Shown piece after piece: positions 46,561 through 56,516 of a stretch of DNA of 64,000 bases (its first letter is position 1; every line of letters begins with the position of its first letter). The DNA comes from Candidatus Tokpelaia sp. JSC161. GTDB lineage: Bacteria > Pseudomonadota > Alphaproteobacteria > Rhizobiales > Rhizobiaceae. The stretch is taken from contig QEND01000001.1 of the NCBI GenBank assembly GCA_003331105.1, positions 1 through 64,000 on the forward strand, written 5' to 3'. The notes beneath the pieces are model-generated. The model worked only from the letters and a program-made list of their open reading frames with translations, did no database searches and had not been told where the DNA came from. Position numbers and translations under genes: made by a program.

Positions 46561-47838
46561 ATGCGATTAGGTGGGCGTCTTCAGGCAGCAATTGATATTT
46601 TTGATGAAATTGAAACGCGTAAACGCTCTGTTTCAGAGGTTTTGCGGGATTGGCACTGTTCTCATCGGTTTGCTGGGTCAGGAGATCGAGCGGCTATTGG
46701 GAATATCGTTTATGATGCTTTACGTAACCGTGCATCAATTTCTTGGAAGATGGAGAGTGAGGCAGCTATTGATATAGTGTATGGGGCCTTGCTCAACGAA
46801 GGAAGCTTTGATCTGGAGAGAATAGAAAGAGGAATAGCAGGAAATATTGTTTCTCCGCCTTTTCTTTCTAAGGATAGGCTTTTTTTGTGGGCAAATCGTA
46901 ATTTGCTCGAAGCCCCTCTTCATGTCCAAGCAGATATACCTCAAGGGTGTCTTGAGTCGTTGATGTTCTTATCAAAGGTGAACGAGGGAATTGCTTTGGC
47001 GCAAAGGCCTCCTATAGATTTGCGTGTGAATAATCTCTTATCTACAACTTCGAAAGTTGCTAGACAATTGTCATTTTGTGGAGCTATGCCTGTTTCCTGG
47101 TGTAGACATGCATTACGGGTTGCGCCTGCGAGAGGGTTAAATCGTCGTCCTAATCTGCAAAGGAGTGAAGCCTTTAAGAGTGGTTTGTTTGAAGTACAGG
47201 ACATTGGGTCTCAGGTTGTTTCTTATTTGTGTCAGGTGAAACCTGGGATGGAGATTCTTGATTATTGTGCTGGGTCAGGTGGAAAGGCTCTAGCTTTTTC
47301 TGCAGAGATGAGAAATGTTGGAAAAATTCACGCTTTTGACGCGCGAAAATCACGAATTGTTCCTATTTTTGCGCGTTTAAGTCGTGCGAATGTGCGCAAT
47401 GTGCAGGTTCATGTTGAGAGGGATACTCTGGATTCTTTATTAGGTTGCATAGATGTTGTGGTGATTGATGCACCTTGTACTGGGAGTGGAACTTGGCGGC
47501 GGAATCCGGATATGAAGTGGCGTTTGACAGACATGCAGCTTTCTCGGCGTATTGAAGAACAATACGATATCCTTGAAAAGGCGTCTGTATTTGTTCGTCC
47601 AGGAGGTCATCTTGTTTATATTACCTGTTCTCTTTTTTTTGAGGAGAATGATTGGCAAGTTGAACGTTTTTTAACACATCATAGTAGTTTTCAGCTCAAA
47701 AATATGCGGAAACACTGGAATAGGTTGATGCCAGAGCAAGCTCCAATTCCGTATGTGTCTAAGAATGGCCTTTTACTCTCTCCTTTTGCTACGGGTACAG
47801 ATGGTTTTTTTATTTCAGTGATCGAAAAAACAATATGA
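46561..47838 (+). CDS. RsmB/NOP-family RNA (cytosine-5) methyltransferase
   Basis: The 425-residue protein has an N-terminal NusB-like/PUA-type region and a C-terminal SAM methyltransferase domain. The domain shows VQDIGSQVVSYLCQVKPGME, DYCAGSGGKALAFS, the catalytic-cysteine motif DAPCTGSGTWRRNPD and the second cysteine in YITCSLFFEEND. It probably methylates a cytosine of 16S rRNA (RsmB type), though the exact site cannot be read from sequence. It follows guaB as in rhizobia. Confidence 0.88.
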   Translation: MRLGGRLQAAIDIFDEIETRKRSVSEVLRDWHCSHRFAGSGDRAAIGNIVYDALRNRASISWKMESEAAIDIVYGALLNEGSFDLERIERGIAGNIVSPPFLSKDRLFLWANRNLLEAPLHVQADIPQGCLESLMFLSKVNEGIALAQRPPIDLRVNNLLSTTSKVARQLSFCGAMPVSWCRHALRVAPARGLNRRPNLQRSEAFKSGLFEVQDIGSQVVSYLCQVKPGMEILDYCAGSGGKALAFSAEMRNVGKIHAFDARKSRIVPIFARLSRANVRNVQVHVERDTLDSLLGCIDVVVIDAPCTGSGTWRRNPDMKWRLTDMQLSRRIEEQYDILEKASVFVRPGGHLVYITCSLFFEENDWQVERFLTHHSSFQLKNMRKHWNRLMPEQAPIPYVSKNGLLLSPFATGTDGFFISVIEKTI

Positions 47839-47839
47839 A

Positions 47840-47857
47840 ATGATAACTTTCTATCAT
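47840..47857. terminator. Weak hairpin between convergent rsmB-like gene and dksA
   Basis: ATGATA (47840-47845) pairs with TATCAT (47852-47857) around six bases in the 24-base gap between convergent genes. There is no T tract, so its role as a terminator is uncertain. Confidence 0.3.
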
Positions 47858-47862
47858 GAAAA

Positions 47863-48276
47863 TTATTCATCACGATATATTTTTTCACGTTTTTCATGGC
47901 GTTCTTGTGCTTCGAGTGATAAAGTTGCTATAGGGCGGGCATCGAGACGTTTGATGCTTATTTTTTCTCCTGTTTCTTCACAGTAGCCATAGGTTCCATC
48001 TTTGATTCGCTGTAAAGCAGCATCAATTTTGCTGATTAATTTCCGTTGTCGATCACGTGCACGTAATTCGATCGCTTTATCTGTTTCAGAAGAGGCTCTG
48101 TCAGAAACATCTGGATGCTTTTCGTTTTCTTCTTGTAGAGTCTCGAGTGTATCACGTGCTTCGCGTAATATATCATTCTTCCAGGTGATCAATTTTAAAC
48201 GGAAATAAGCCTTTTGACGATGGTTCATAAAGGGTTCTTCTTCAGTAGGATGGTAATTCGATGTATTTTTTATCAT
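47863..48276 (-). CDS. dksA: RNA polymerase-binding transcription factor DksA
   Basis: The start at 48276 (MIKNTSNYHPTEEEPFMNHR) gives 137 residues; the longer frame adds 15 unsupported residues. The coiled-coil tip region RASSETDKAIELRARDRQR and TYGYCEETGEKISIKRLDAR are recognisable. Only one cysteine remains at the zinc-finger position, the pattern seen in rhizobial DksA. DksA with ppGpp tunes rRNA and amino-acid promoters in the secondary channel of RNA polymerase. Confidence 0.94.
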   Translation of the reverse strand: MIKNTSNYHPTEEEPFMNHRQKAYFRLKLITWKNDILREARDTLETLQEENEKHPDVSDRASSETDKAIELRARDRQRKLISKIDAALQRIKDGTYGYCEETGEKISIKRLDARPIATLSLEAQERHEKREKIYRDE

Positions 48277-48308
48277 TGTTGAGCAACTTTCCAGATTTAT
48301 GAATTGAT

Positions 48309-48337
48309 CATATAAGGTCAATATCTTTGACTCACAA
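48309..48337 (-). promoter_or_regulatory. Possible sigma-70 promoter for dksA
   Basis: On the minus strand TTGTGA (48337-48332) and TATATG (48314-48309) are 17 bases apart, giving a leader of about 25 bases before dksA. Spacing is ideal, with partial box matches. Confidence 0.4.
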
Positions 48338-48395
48338 TATATAAAAAATGTCTTTTTCTACTTATGGGAAACTGCTTTTTTTGTTTTAAAAAATA

Positions 48396-48424
48396 TTGCA
48401 GATTGTGCTTTAAGATTATATTTT
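48396..48424 (+). promoter_or_regulatory. Promoter for tRNA-Thr
   Basis: TTGCAG (48396-48401) and TATTTT (48419-48424) are exactly 17 bases apart, ending nine bases before the mature tRNA. This fits the promoter of a short single-tRNA transcript. Confidence 0.55.
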
Positions 48425-48433
48425 AGCTCGCTA

Positions 48434-48509
48434 GCCGTATTAGCTCAGTTGGTAGAGCACATCATTCGTAATGATGGGGTCGCTGGTTCGAAGCCAGCAT
48501 ACGGCACCA
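48434..48509 (+). tRNA. tRNA-Thr (anticodon CGT), CCA encoded
   Basis: The 76-base cloverleaf has acceptor strands GCCGTAT and ATACGGC pairing perfectly, a D-loop AGCTCAGTTGGTAGAGC, the anticodon loop TTCGTAA with CGT, and T-arm GGTTCGAAGCC. Discriminator A and CCA are in the sequence. CGT reads threonine ACG codons. A terminator follows immediately. Confidence 0.97.
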
Positions 48510-48511
48510 GG

Positions 48512-48534
48512 ACTCTCTAGAGAGTTTTTTTTTT
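48512..48534 (+). terminator. Rho-independent terminator after tRNA-Thr
   Basis: ACTCTCTAGAGAGT (48512-48525) is a perfect palindrome forming a five-base-pair stem with a four-base loop, followed by nine further T bases. It begins two bases after the CCA end. Confidence 0.85.
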
Positions 48535-48661
48535 GGTAAAAGAGTTTTTAATGCGAAAGTATTTATAGATACCTTCAGTGCGTTCTTTATTTTACAGGGT
48601 AATGCTGAAAGGCAGTTGTCTTGATCTCGACAAAACTGTTTTTTTGTGGAAAAATACGAGT

Positions 48662-49336
48662 ATGATACCAGATGTCAAAATTTGTGGTTTAAAGACATTG
48701 GAGACGCTTGAAGCAGCCTTGGTCAATGGGGCGAGTCATGTTGGTTTTGTTTTTTTTAAAAAAAGTCCACGTAATATTAGTTTGCCGTTAGCTGCATCTT
48801 TACGGGATTCTGTAAAGGGGCGTGCTCATGTTGTTTGTGTTACAGTAGATGCTGATAATATGTTGCTTGATGAAATTGTTTATCAAGTAAAACCTGATAT
48901 GCTCCAGTTGCATGGAGCAGAAACACCGCGTCGTGTTTTAGAGATTAAGCGTCGTTATGAAGTCTCCGTGATTAAAGCAATTCCTGTTTATGATGAGTCA
49001 GACTTATTAAATATTGTGCCGTATCAAGGGATAGCGGATCGGATACTTTTTGACGCTAAACTATCATCATTGATGCTTCCTGGAGGAAACGGTGTGTCTT
49101 TTAATTGGCAGATGCTTGATGTGCTTGATGAAAAAATAAATTATATGCTTTCTGGAGGTTTGAGAGTTAATAATGTTGTTAAAGCTCTTTTAACGACTCG
49201 AGCCAAGGGGATTGATGTTTCATCAGGGGTAGAGACAGAGCTGGGTGTAAAGGATGTGCATATGATCAAAGCTTTTCTTGATAAGGCCTTGAGTGCTATC
49301 TCAGAGGGAGGAGACTTTTATGATACAGTCATTTGA
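48662..49336 (+). CDS. trpF: Phosphoribosylanthranilate isomerase
   Basis: ATG 48662 ([20 protein letters not shown]) matches the family start and gives 224 residues; the frame from 48578 is too long. TrpF is a TIM barrel catalysing an Amadori rearrangement in tryptophan synthesis. The catalytic cysteine (KICGL) and aspartate (CVTVDAD) are present, with [11 protein letters not shown] and [16 protein letters not shown] for phosphate binding. It overlaps trpB by 17 bases. Confidence 0.94.
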   Translation: MIPDVKICGLKTLETLEAALVNGASHVGFVFFKKSPRNISLPLAASLRDSVKGRAHVVCVTVDADNMLLDEIVYQVKPDMLQLHGAETPRRVLEIKRRYEVSVIKAIPVYDESDLLNIVPYQGIADRILFDAKLSSLMLPGGNGVSFNWQMLDVLDEKINYMLSGGLRVNNVVKALLTTRAKGIDVSSGVETELGVKDVHMIKAFLDKALSAISEGGDFYDTVI

Positions 49337-50549
49337 TATCAATTCTTATCCTGATCTTCCTGATCTTCCTGATGAGGGAGGTATGTTTGGGATTTTTGGT
49401 GGACAGTTTGTGCCTGAAATGCTTATGCCTCTCATTTTGAGATTACAGGAAGCTTACGCAGAGGCGGATAAGAATCCGCAATTTAAGACTGAATTAGAAG
49501 AACTTTCTACCCATTATGCTGGTCGTCCATCAAAACTCTATTATGCTGAGCGCTTAAGTGCGTATTTAGGTGGTGCTAAAATTTATTTGAAACGTGAGGA
49601 TTTAAACCACACAGGCAGTCATAAGATTAATAACTGTTTAGGTCAGATTTTGCTAGCACAGCGTATGGGGAAAACTAGGATTATTGCGGAGACAGGTGCA
49701 GGGCAACATGGAGTTGCGACAGCAACTGTTTCTGCTCTTTTTGGCTTTCCCTGTGTGATATATATGGGAAAGACAGATGTTGAAAGACAGAAACAGAATG
49801 TTTTTCGCATGCATTTGTTGGGCGCAACAGTTGAATCTGTTGCAATGAGACATGGTACGTTAAAAGATGCTATGAATGAGGCATTACGTGATTGGGTCAA
49901 AAATATCGAAAGTACGTATTACATTATTGGAACAGCTGCTGGTCCTCATCCTTATCCAAAGATGGTACGGGATTTTCAGTCTGTCATTGGTAAGGAAGTG
50001 CGTTCTCAGATTCTTGAGCGTGAGGGACGTTTACCAGATATGATTATCGCAGCTGTTGGGGGCGGCTCGAATGCCATTGGGATCTTTTATCCTTTTCTTA
50101 AGGAGAAGAACATAGATCTTGTTGGTGTTGAAGCTGGGGGACGTGGATTGATGACAGATGAGCATTGTGCTTCATTGACGGTCGGAACTCCTGGTGTTTT
50201 GCATGGGAATCGCACTTATTTTTTACAGAATGCGGATGGGCAGATCCTTGATGGAAAGTCAGTATCTGCCGGACTTGATTATCCAGGGGTCGGTCCGGAA
50301 CATTCATGGCTTAAAGATACAGGTCGTGTAATATATGTTCCTGTTTGTGATCATGAAGCTCTGGAAGCTTTTCAAATTTTGACTCGTATAGAAGGGATTA
50401 TTCCTGCTTTAGAAGCTTCTCATGCAGTTGCCGAGGCTCTGAAAAGAGCAGAAAAAATGTCTAAAGATCAAATGATTATTGTTAATCTTTCTGGTCGAGG
50501 TGATAAGGATATTGAGACGGTTGGAAAGTTGCTTGGCATGAATATCTGA
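49320..50549 (+). CDS. trpB: Tryptophan synthase beta chain
   Basis: ATG 49320 follows GGAGGAG and gives 409 residues. The PLP lysine is in [20 protein letters not shown] and the phosphate loop in [31 protein letters not shown] and RGDKDIETV complete the pattern. TrpB joins indole to serine. The trpF-trpB-trpA order is standard, while trpE, trpD and trpC are not in this window. Confidence 0.96.
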   Translation: MIQSFDINSYPDLPDLPDEGGMFGIFGGQFVPEMLMPLILRLQEAYAEADKNPQFKTELEELSTHYAGRPSKLYYAERLSAYLGGAKIYLKREDLNHTGSHKINNCLGQILLAQRMGKTRIIAETGAGQHGVATATVSALFGFPCVIYMGKTDVERQKQNVFRMHLLGATVESVAMRHGTLKDAMNEALRDWVKNIESTYYIIGTAAGPHPYPKMVRDFQSVIGKEVRSQILEREGRLPDMIIAAVGGGSNAIGIFYPFLKEKNIDLVGVEAGGRGLMTDEHCASLTVGTPGVLHGNRTYFLQNADGQILDGKSVSAGLDYPGVGPEHSWLKDTGRVIYVPVCDHEALEAFQILTRIEGIIPALEASHAVAEALKRAEKMSKDQMIIVNLSGRGDKDIETVGKLLGMNI

Positions 50550-50559
50550 AGGAGATAGG

Positions 50560-51417
50560 ATGATCACACGTATTGATCAGAAATTTTTAGCTCTTCAAGC
50601 TGAGGGTCGTGCAGCCCTGATGACATACATTGTCGCTGGAGATCCGAACTATGATATAGCTCTTGAAATTATGAAAATCTTACCAAAATTTGGTGCTGAT
50701 ATTATTGAGTTGGGTATACCCTTTTCTGATCCTATTGCAGATGGTCCCATAATTCAGAAAGCGTCTTTAAGAGCGCTTCAATCTGGCCAAACTCTAAAAA
50801 AAACGCTTGATATGGTTCGTATATTCCGCAGGCTAGATAATAGTACTCCTGTTGTTCTTATGGGATATTATAATCCGATTTATATTTATGGTGTTGAACG
50901 TTTTTTGCAGGATGCCCAATGTGCAGGCATGGATGGTCTTTTAATTTTAGATATTCCGCTTGAGATGGATCATGAGTTATGCAGACCGGCATCAAAAGCG
51001 GCTGTTAACTTTATCCGGCTTGTGACGCCACAAACAGATAATAAGCGGTTGCCTCATGTGCTAAAAGGTGCTTCTGGTTTTATTTATTATGTTTCTATGA
51101 ATGGTATTACTGGACAGACATTATCTTCTGAAGATTCTGATTTAGCGGAGCTTGAGAGGTATGTTCGTCATATAAAAAAAAAGACACTGTTGCCAGTGGT
51201 TGTCGGGTTTGGGATAAAGAATGTTTTTCAGGTAGAAAAAATCAGTAAGATGGCTGATGGTCTTGTTTTAGGTACAAGGATTGTTCGTGCAATTGCATCA
51301 ACGCTTGATCTCCAAGGAAATATAGTGGGGGATCCGGTTAGGGTTGTTGGTGATCTTGTTTTCCGCTTTCGTTCAAGTATAACTTGTATAAAGAATGATG
51401 TAGAAAACAAGGGTTAG
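50560..51417 (+). CDS. trpA: Tryptophan synthase alpha chain
   Basis: A 285-residue TIM barrel that releases indole from indole-glycerol phosphate. The catalytic glutamate and aspartate lie in [20 protein letters not shown] and [13 protein letters not shown]. The phosphate loop reads VVVGFGIKN. It is preceded by AAGGAGAT and completes the tryptophan synthase pair with trpB ten bases upstream. Confidence 0.95.
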   Translation: MITRIDQKFLALQAEGRAALMTYIVAGDPNYDIALEIMKILPKFGADIIELGIPFSDPIADGPIIQKASLRALQSGQTLKKTLDMVRIFRRLDNSTPVVLMGYYNPIYIYGVERFLQDAQCAGMDGLLILDIPLEMDHELCRPASKAAVNFIRLVTPQTDNKRLPHVLKGASGFIYYVSMNGITGQTLSSEDSDLAELERYVRHIKKKTLLPVVVGFGIKNVFQVEKISKMADGLVLGTRIVRAIASTLDLQGNIVGDPVRVVGDLVFRFRSSITCIKNDVENKG

Positions 51418-51483
51418 GTGGATGATTGGAGTAGATCAAGCACAGCATTCTTTACTGAAAAAGGGAAAGAGAAGGCATTCCTA

Positions 51484-52347
51484 ATGAACTGGATAAAGAA
51501 TTTTGTCCGTCCGAAACTCAATTCGGTTCTTGGTCGTAAAAAAATTCCGGAAAATTGTTGGTATAGGGATCCAGGAAGTGGTGAAACCGTGTTTATTGGA
51601 GGTGCTAAGGAAAATCAGTATGTCGTTCCCTCTTCAGGGTATCATGCAGCTATTGCGGGGAAAGAACGTTTAAAGTATTTTTTTGATGATGGTTGTTTTG
51701 ATCTTATTGAAAATCCGAAAGTGCCTTCGGATCCCTTAAAGTTTCGTGATAAGAAACGTTATATTGATCGGCTCAAGGATTATCGTTTGCGTACTGGTCT
51801 TGAGGATGCTATTATTAATGCACGTGGGACTATAGAAGGGTTACCGATTATTGTAACAGTTCAGGATTTTTCTTTTATGGGAGGCTCTCTTGGTATGGCT
51901 GCAGGAGAAGCGATTGTTAAAGGATTGGAGATAGCGGTTGATGAAAAACGGCCATTAGTTTTATTTACTGCGTCGGGAGGCGCGCGTATGCAGGAAGGCA
52001 TTCTTTCGCTTATGCAGATGCCGAAAACAACTGTTGCTATTGAAAGGATAAAAGAAGCGCATCTTCCTTATATTGTTGTTTTAACGAATCCAACAACAGG
52101 TGGTGTTTCTGCCTCTTATGCTATGTTAGGTGATGTTCATATTGCGGAACCCGGAGCAACAATTGGATTTGCTGGGGCGCGTGTGATTCAGCAAACAATC
52201 AGAGAAACTTTGCCAAAGAATTTTCAAAAGGCTGAATATTTAAAAGAACATGGGATGGTTGATATGGTTGTTTCTCGTTTAGATATGAAGCAGATGATTG
52301 CACGTCTTTTACGTATTATGATGAAGATACCCTTTCGGCCTGTTTGA
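51484..52347 (+). CDS. accD: Acetyl-CoA carboxylase carboxyltransferase subunit beta, zinc-ribbon cysteines absent
   Basis: ATG 51484 ([20 protein letters not shown]) matches the rhizobial start and gives 287 residues. The core [38 protein letters not shown] and [16 protein letters not shown] are intact. The N-terminal zinc ribbon of E. coli AccD has four cysteines; here the region reads [16 protein letters not shown] and then VVPSSGYH, with no CxxC pairs. It carboxylates acetyl-CoA with AccA, supplying malonyl-CoA to fabD. Confidence 0.93.
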   Translation: MNWIKNFVRPKLNSVLGRKKIPENCWYRDPGSGETVFIGGAKENQYVVPSSGYHAAIAGKERLKYFFDDGCFDLIENPKVPSDPLKFRDKKRYIDRLKDYRLRTGLEDAIINARGTIEGLPIIVTVQDFSFMGGSLGMAAGEAIVKGLEIAVDEKRPLVLFTASGGARMQEGILSLMQMPKTTVAIERIKEAHLPYIVVLTNPTTGGVSASYAMLGDVHIAEPGATIGFAGARVIQQTIRETLPKNFQKAEYLKEHGMVDMVVSRLDMKQMIARLLRIMMKIPFRPV

Positions 52348-52369
52348 GATCAAGAGAGAAGCTTGATTG

Positions 52370-53692
52370 ATGTTAAGAATCACAGAACACGATATTAATG
52401 ATTTCTTATCTGGTTATCTTAAGAAAGTTGATTTGTCGCTTGAAAGGATGAGGTGTCTTTTAGCAGCCTTAGGTAATCCTCATTTGCGCTTGCCTCCAGT
52501 GATTCATATTGCTGGAACGAATGGGAAAGGTTCAGCGAGTGCTTTTCTTAGGACTATTTTAGAATCTGCAGGATATAGGGTGCATGTCTATACTTCGCCC
52601 CATCTTGTTCATTGGCGTGAACGCTATCGGATTGGATTGAAAGGGGGGAGCTGTTTTATTAATGATAGAGAGTTTTCAGCTGCGCTAAGACGTGTTTCTG
52701 TCGCGAAGAGCGAATCGGTTACTCTTTTTGAATTGTTAACAGCTGTGATGTTTTTATTGTTTTCAGAATATCCAGCAGATGTGGCTGTAATAGAGGTTGG
52801 TCTTGGAGGACGTTTTGATGCTACGAATGTTCTTATGCCAGCTGTTTCGTTAATTATGCCGGTTTCTCTTGATCATGAGTTCTTTCTTGGGGAGCATATA
52901 GGGGATATTGCTTTTGAAAAAGCTGGTATAATTAAAAGAGAATCTCCACTTGTGATCGGGTTCCAGGATAATGAAATTGCGCGGGATACTCTTATTAGAA
53001 GAGCCTCTCAGGTCGGTGGAGGACCTCTATCAATTTACGGACGGGATTACATAGCTTATGAAAAAGCCGGAAAGATGAGATTTGAAAACCAGGATGGATT
53101 GATAGATTTGCCTGTCCCACGACTTATTGGTGACTTTCAAATAAGCAATGCAGCTGCAGCGATTGAAACGATTTCTCTCGGAGGTTTTAAGGTGAAAGAA
53201 AGAGCTCTCGCTCGTGGTTTATCTCGTGTTTGTTGGCCTGCGCGTATGCAACAGCTATTACAAGGTAAGTTTATTGATTGGTTACCTCCTGGTGTTGAAC
53301 TTTGGCTGGATGGTGGACATAATCCTGCTGCAGGCGTTGCTGTTGCACAGTTTTTTAAGGAAAGATGTGAAAATAAAGGGTCTCCATTGATTCTCATTTG
53401 TGGTATGATTAATACAAAAGACGTGACGAATTATCTAAGGGCCTATAAGGATGTTGCATTATGTTTGTGTGCTGTGCCTGTTCATTTAAGCGATTCAGGT
53501 ATTCCATCGAGAACTCTAGCCGAGCTTTCGAAAAGCATGGGGATAGAAGCCGACAGCTTTGAATCAGTCGATGATGCTTTAAAAAAGATTCTTGAGAGAA
53601 TGAGGTTGTTTGCATCTTTTTTAATATTGATTTGTGGTTCCCTTTACCTTGCTGGGGAGGTCTTACGGGATAATGGGACACCGCCGATCTGA
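52370..53692 (+). CDS. folC: Bifunctional folylpolyglutamate synthase/dihydrofolate synthase
   Basis: A 440-residue Mur-ligase family enzyme that adds glutamate to dihydropteroate and folates. The P-loop VIHIAGTNGKGSASAFLR, YTSPHLVHWRERYRI, EVGLGGRFDATNVL and LDGGHNPAAGVAVA are all family motifs. ATG 52370 is preferred to the in-frame TTG at 52367. It follows accD as in rhizobia, although trxA, often next, is absent here. Confidence 0.94.
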   Translation: MLRITEHDINDFLSGYLKKVDLSLERMRCLLAALGNPHLRLPPVIHIAGTNGKGSASAFLRTILESAGYRVHVYTSPHLVHWRERYRIGLKGGSCFINDREFSAALRRVSVAKSESVTLFELLTAVMFLLFSEYPADVAVIEVGLGGRFDATNVLMPAVSLIMPVSLDHEFFLGEHIGDIAFEKAGIIKRESPLVIGFQDNEIARDTLIRRASQVGGGPLSIYGRDYIAYEKAGKMRFENQDGLIDLPVPRLIGDFQISNAAAAIETISLGGFKVKERALARGLSRVCWPARMQQLLQGKFIDWLPPGVELWLDGGHNPAAGVAVAQFFKERCENKGSPLILICGMINTKDVTNYLRAYKDVALCLCAVPVHLSDSGIPSRTLAELSKSMGIEADSFESVDDALKKILERMRLFASFLILICGSLYLAGEVLRDNGTPPI

Positions 53693-53704
53693 TATTCCCG
53701 AGAA

Positions 53705-53781
53705 TGGTGCACCCGAAGAGATTCGAACTCCTGACCCCCAGATTCGTAGTCTGGTACTCTATCCAGCTGAGCTACGGGTGC
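53705..53781 (-). tRNA. tRNA-Arg (anticodon ACG), CCA encoded
   Basis: Read on the minus strand the 77-base gene has acceptor strands GCACCCG and CGGGTGC, the D-arm AGCTCAGCTGGATAGAGT, the anticodon loop CTACGAA with ACG (read as ICG after deamination), and T-arm AGGAGTTCGAATCTCT. CCA is encoded. It decodes CGU, CGC and CGA. It lies 12 bases from the folC stop on the opposite strand. Confidence 0.97.
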
Positions 53782-53838
53782 GTGCCTAAAGTCTCTTAGA
53801 CTTTCTGAGATAGAATTGCAAGTAAAAAGCTTTTTGCT

Positions 53839-55260
53839 TCAAGATGAAGGATAGCTAGGAATTCGTATTTCAAAATGGGTCCCGTCTTTCTCATCTTCTA
53901 TTAAATGAATTGTTCCACCGTGAGCGCGTGTTATTTCGAAGCAAATTGCAAGTCCAAGACCAATTCCTTCTTTATGTCCTGTTCCCTGAAAAGGAATAAA
54001 GAGGTGTTCTTTAGCCTTTTGAGGCAATCCAGGACCAGTATCTCTGATATGAATGATAGAAAATTGATCAATATGTTTTGCGGTAATTATAATTTTTTTT
54101 ATGGGAGAATTCCATGTGTTCTCGGGAAGAGTCATCGCTTGGACAGCATTACGAAATAGATTGCTGATCATGCGATGGAGCTGTTCATGATCAGCATTGA
54201 TTTCAAAGTTTTTAGGGACGAAATTGCAAATTTTAACTGTTTCTTTTCCAAAAACACTGAGAGATTCTTCAACCTCTTTTATGAGGCTGTACAGTAAAAA
54301 TCGGTGTTTCTGTAGTGGCTTGTTTTGTTGTTTGCTATAAGCAAGGATACTTCGAGTATAATTAATGGCGCGGTCAATTGTACGGAGAAGTTTTGGTGTG
54401 AGCCGTTGAACAGCTGGATCTTTGCTTCTCATGAGAGAATGAGATATCAGTTGTGCTGAGGCGAGTACGTTTCGTAAATCATGGTTAATTTTTGAAATAG
54501 ATAATCCAAGGTTAGCTAAATGTTTCTGGTGTATATAGTTTTGTTGTAAAGCTGCAATACAGCGTTGTCTTTTAGTGAAGGGTGGTACTATGATATAGTT
54601 TGGATTATCTGGTTCTATCATAAAATTGAGCATATTTGCACACAAATGTTGCATGGGTTGCACGAGCAATTTGCAAACGATAAGATAAATCAGAATAATA
54701 GCTGTAATGGCAGCGATGAATGCAATTGTAACAAAATAGCATGTGAATGTGATCATGGTGCTATGTAAAATATGTCCTTGTATAGTAAGAAAGATCTTGT
54801 GATGTGTCTTCTTAAGAGAGCTAATGATTTGTAATGGTTTTCCTTGAAAATCTAGTAATGTAGTAAAAGCAGCTAAGACTGCATCTGTCTTGCTAAATTT
54901 ATCGAGATTGATAATTCGTTGAATCATGGGAGGGCTGTTTCTGATTTTTAATTTCGTAATTGATCCTTTCTTGTCAAGAATATCGATTTCTAGAGCGTCT
55001 GTTGCCTGAAGAAGATTTTGAGTGATATTGTCGTCTAGGTGATTGAGAAGTGCGAGACTAATTTGTTCAACGAATGCGGATTTTTTTTCTAAAAGACGAT
55101 ATTGGGTGGTAGAAAGAGAAGGAATAAAACAAAGAGTCTCTATCATGAAAATGACGAGGCTGATGAGCAGGATGAATCGTGTTTTGATGTATCTAGAGAT
55201 TTTTATCAAAGATTGAGAGTTCTCGGTTATGAAATGTTCATCCTCTTGATTTTCAATCAT
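53839..55260 (-). CDS. Membrane sensor histidine kinase without an adjacent response regulator
   Basis: Starting at MIENQEDEHF gives 473 residues; the open frame extends 28 residues further upstream. Two membrane segments (about residues 24-46 and 165-195) enclose a periplasmic sensor region. The phospho-acceptor region reads SISKINHDLRNVLASAQLIS, followed by the N box NLFRNAVQAM, G1 RDTGPGLP and G2 GIGLGLAICFEI. The signal and partner are unknown. All catalytic boxes are intact. Confidence 0.88.
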   Translation of the reverse strand: MIENQEDEHFITENSQSLIKISRYIKTRFILLISLVIFMIETLCFIPSLSTTQYRLLEKKSAFVEQISLALLNHLDDNITQNLLQATDALEIDILDKKGSITKLKIRNSPPMIQRIINLDKFSKTDAVLAAFTTLLDFQGKPLQIISSLKKTHHKIFLTIQGHILHSTMITFTCYFVTIAFIAAITAIILIYLIVCKLLVQPMQHLCANMLNFMIEPDNPNYIIVPPFTKRQRCIAALQQNYIHQKHLANLGLSISKINHDLRNVLASAQLISHSLMRSKDPAVQRLTPKLLRTIDRAINYTRSILAYSKQQNKPLQKHRFLLYSLIKEVEESLSVFGKETVKICNFVPKNFEINADHEQLHRMISNLFRNAVQAMTLPENTWNSPIKKIIITAKHIDQFSIIHIRDTGPGLPQKAKEHLFIPFQGTGHKEGIGLGLAICFEITRAHGGTIHLIEDEKDGTHFEIRIPSYPSS

Positions 55261-55422
55261 TCTACAATAGAACCGAGTAAATAAGACAATTTTATTCTTT
55301 ATCTTAATAAATAATAAAAAAGGCGAAAGTCTTGCGCTTTTCAAAAAACTTCTGTTTTTTTCTGTCCTGAGTGTGCAGAGACGAATTTGTGTTTTGGGGA
55401 GGTCTCTCGTTTTTTCCGATGT

Positions 55423-56487
55423 TTATTGAATCTTCAGACTGACTCCTAATTGATTGGAGGATTCTACAGCTGTGTCTAATATTTTTTGTAACTCTGCCCC
55501 GCGAGCGAAATCAGGTTCTGTTGTTCTTTTTTCACGGGTACGTATAGCGTCTATAAAATTCTGGTAGATTTGTGGGACCTCAGGGCAGACTATGTCACGC
55601 CATTTAGCTGTTTCTTGATCAGGAGAAAGGCAGGCGCGTAAGCGGCTGATCTTGTTTTCAAAACTAATATCTAGACCACCTTTATCACCGTAGATTCGTA
55701 GTCGGAGATCGTTGAGATGGCCGGTGGCAAATCTGCTCGCTGTAATAGTACCTAGTGCATTATTCGCTAAGATGACTTGCATAGTAGCCGTATCATTAGC
55801 ATCTAGAGAGTATTCACCAATTTGTCCACCTGGAATTTTATCAAAGGTTGCTAAACGACAAGAAATTTCACGTACATCTTGTCCAGCAGCAAATGTGGTA
55901 AAATCAAGAATGTGGATACCTACATCCCCTAATACTCCTCTTGATCCATGTTGACTAGAAAGCCGCCATAACCATTTGTTGTCTGTTTTCCAATTTCCCC
56001 AAGCTGACTGAGTTAACCAACTCTGAAGATAACTTGCCTCAAAAAAGCGTATTCTCCCAATGTCTCCATGACGTACCATGTATGCTGCTTTTTGCAAAGC
56101 AGGGTTATGACGGTAGCTGAGATTAACCATATTAATGACTCCAGCTTCTCGAGCAGCAATAGCCATATTGGCAGCATGAGTGGCGTTGGTCGCAAGGGGT
56201 TTTTCACAGAGGATATGTTTTTTTTCTGCTAACAATGGCATAGTTATACTGTAATGAACTGCATCTGGTGTTACATTACTCACAGCATCAAATTCACCCC
56301 ATTCTAATGCTTGTTTTATGGAAGAGAACCCTTTTGGAATATGATGTTTTGCATTAAATTGAGCCAGTTGTTCTCCTCGTGTATCAATTCCAGCGACGAC
56401 TTTGACACCTGCTATTTTAGAAAAGGCAGCGACATGGCATTCTGCCATGTTTCCTGTCCCTAGGATAAGAAGACGTATAGTTTTCAT
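55423..56487 (-). CDS. thuB: Gfo/Idh/MocA-family oxidoreductase, ThuB type
   Basis: A 354-residue NAD(P)-dependent sugar dehydrogenase. The N-terminal Rossmann fold reads LLILGTGNMAECHVAAFSKI and the cofactor/catalytic segment ILCEKPLATNATHAANMA. SRGVLGDVGIHILDF is also typical. In Sinorhizobium meliloti ThuB acts with ThuA in trehalose, maltitol and sucrose catabolism through 3-keto sugars. It is the last gene of a six-gene minus-strand operon. Confidence 0.9.
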   Translation of the reverse strand: MKTIRLLILGTGNMAECHVAAFSKIAGVKVVAGIDTRGEQLAQFNAKHHIPKGFSSIKQALEWGEFDAVSNVTPDAVHYSITMPLLAEKKHILCEKPLATNATHAANMAIAAREAGVINMVNLSYRHNPALQKAAYMVRHGDIGRIRFFEASYLQSWLTQSAWGNWKTDNKWLWRLSSQHGSRGVLGDVGIHILDFTTFAAGQDVREISCRLATFDKIPGGQIGEYSLDANDTATMQVILANNALGTITASRFATGHLNDLRLRIYGDKGGLDISFENKISRLRACLSPDQETAKWRDIVCPEVPQIYQNFIDAIRTREKRTTEPDFARGAELQKILDTAVESSNQLGVSLKIQ

Positions 56488-56516
56488 GAGAAAAAGAATC
56501 TTTCTTGTTTATAAGG

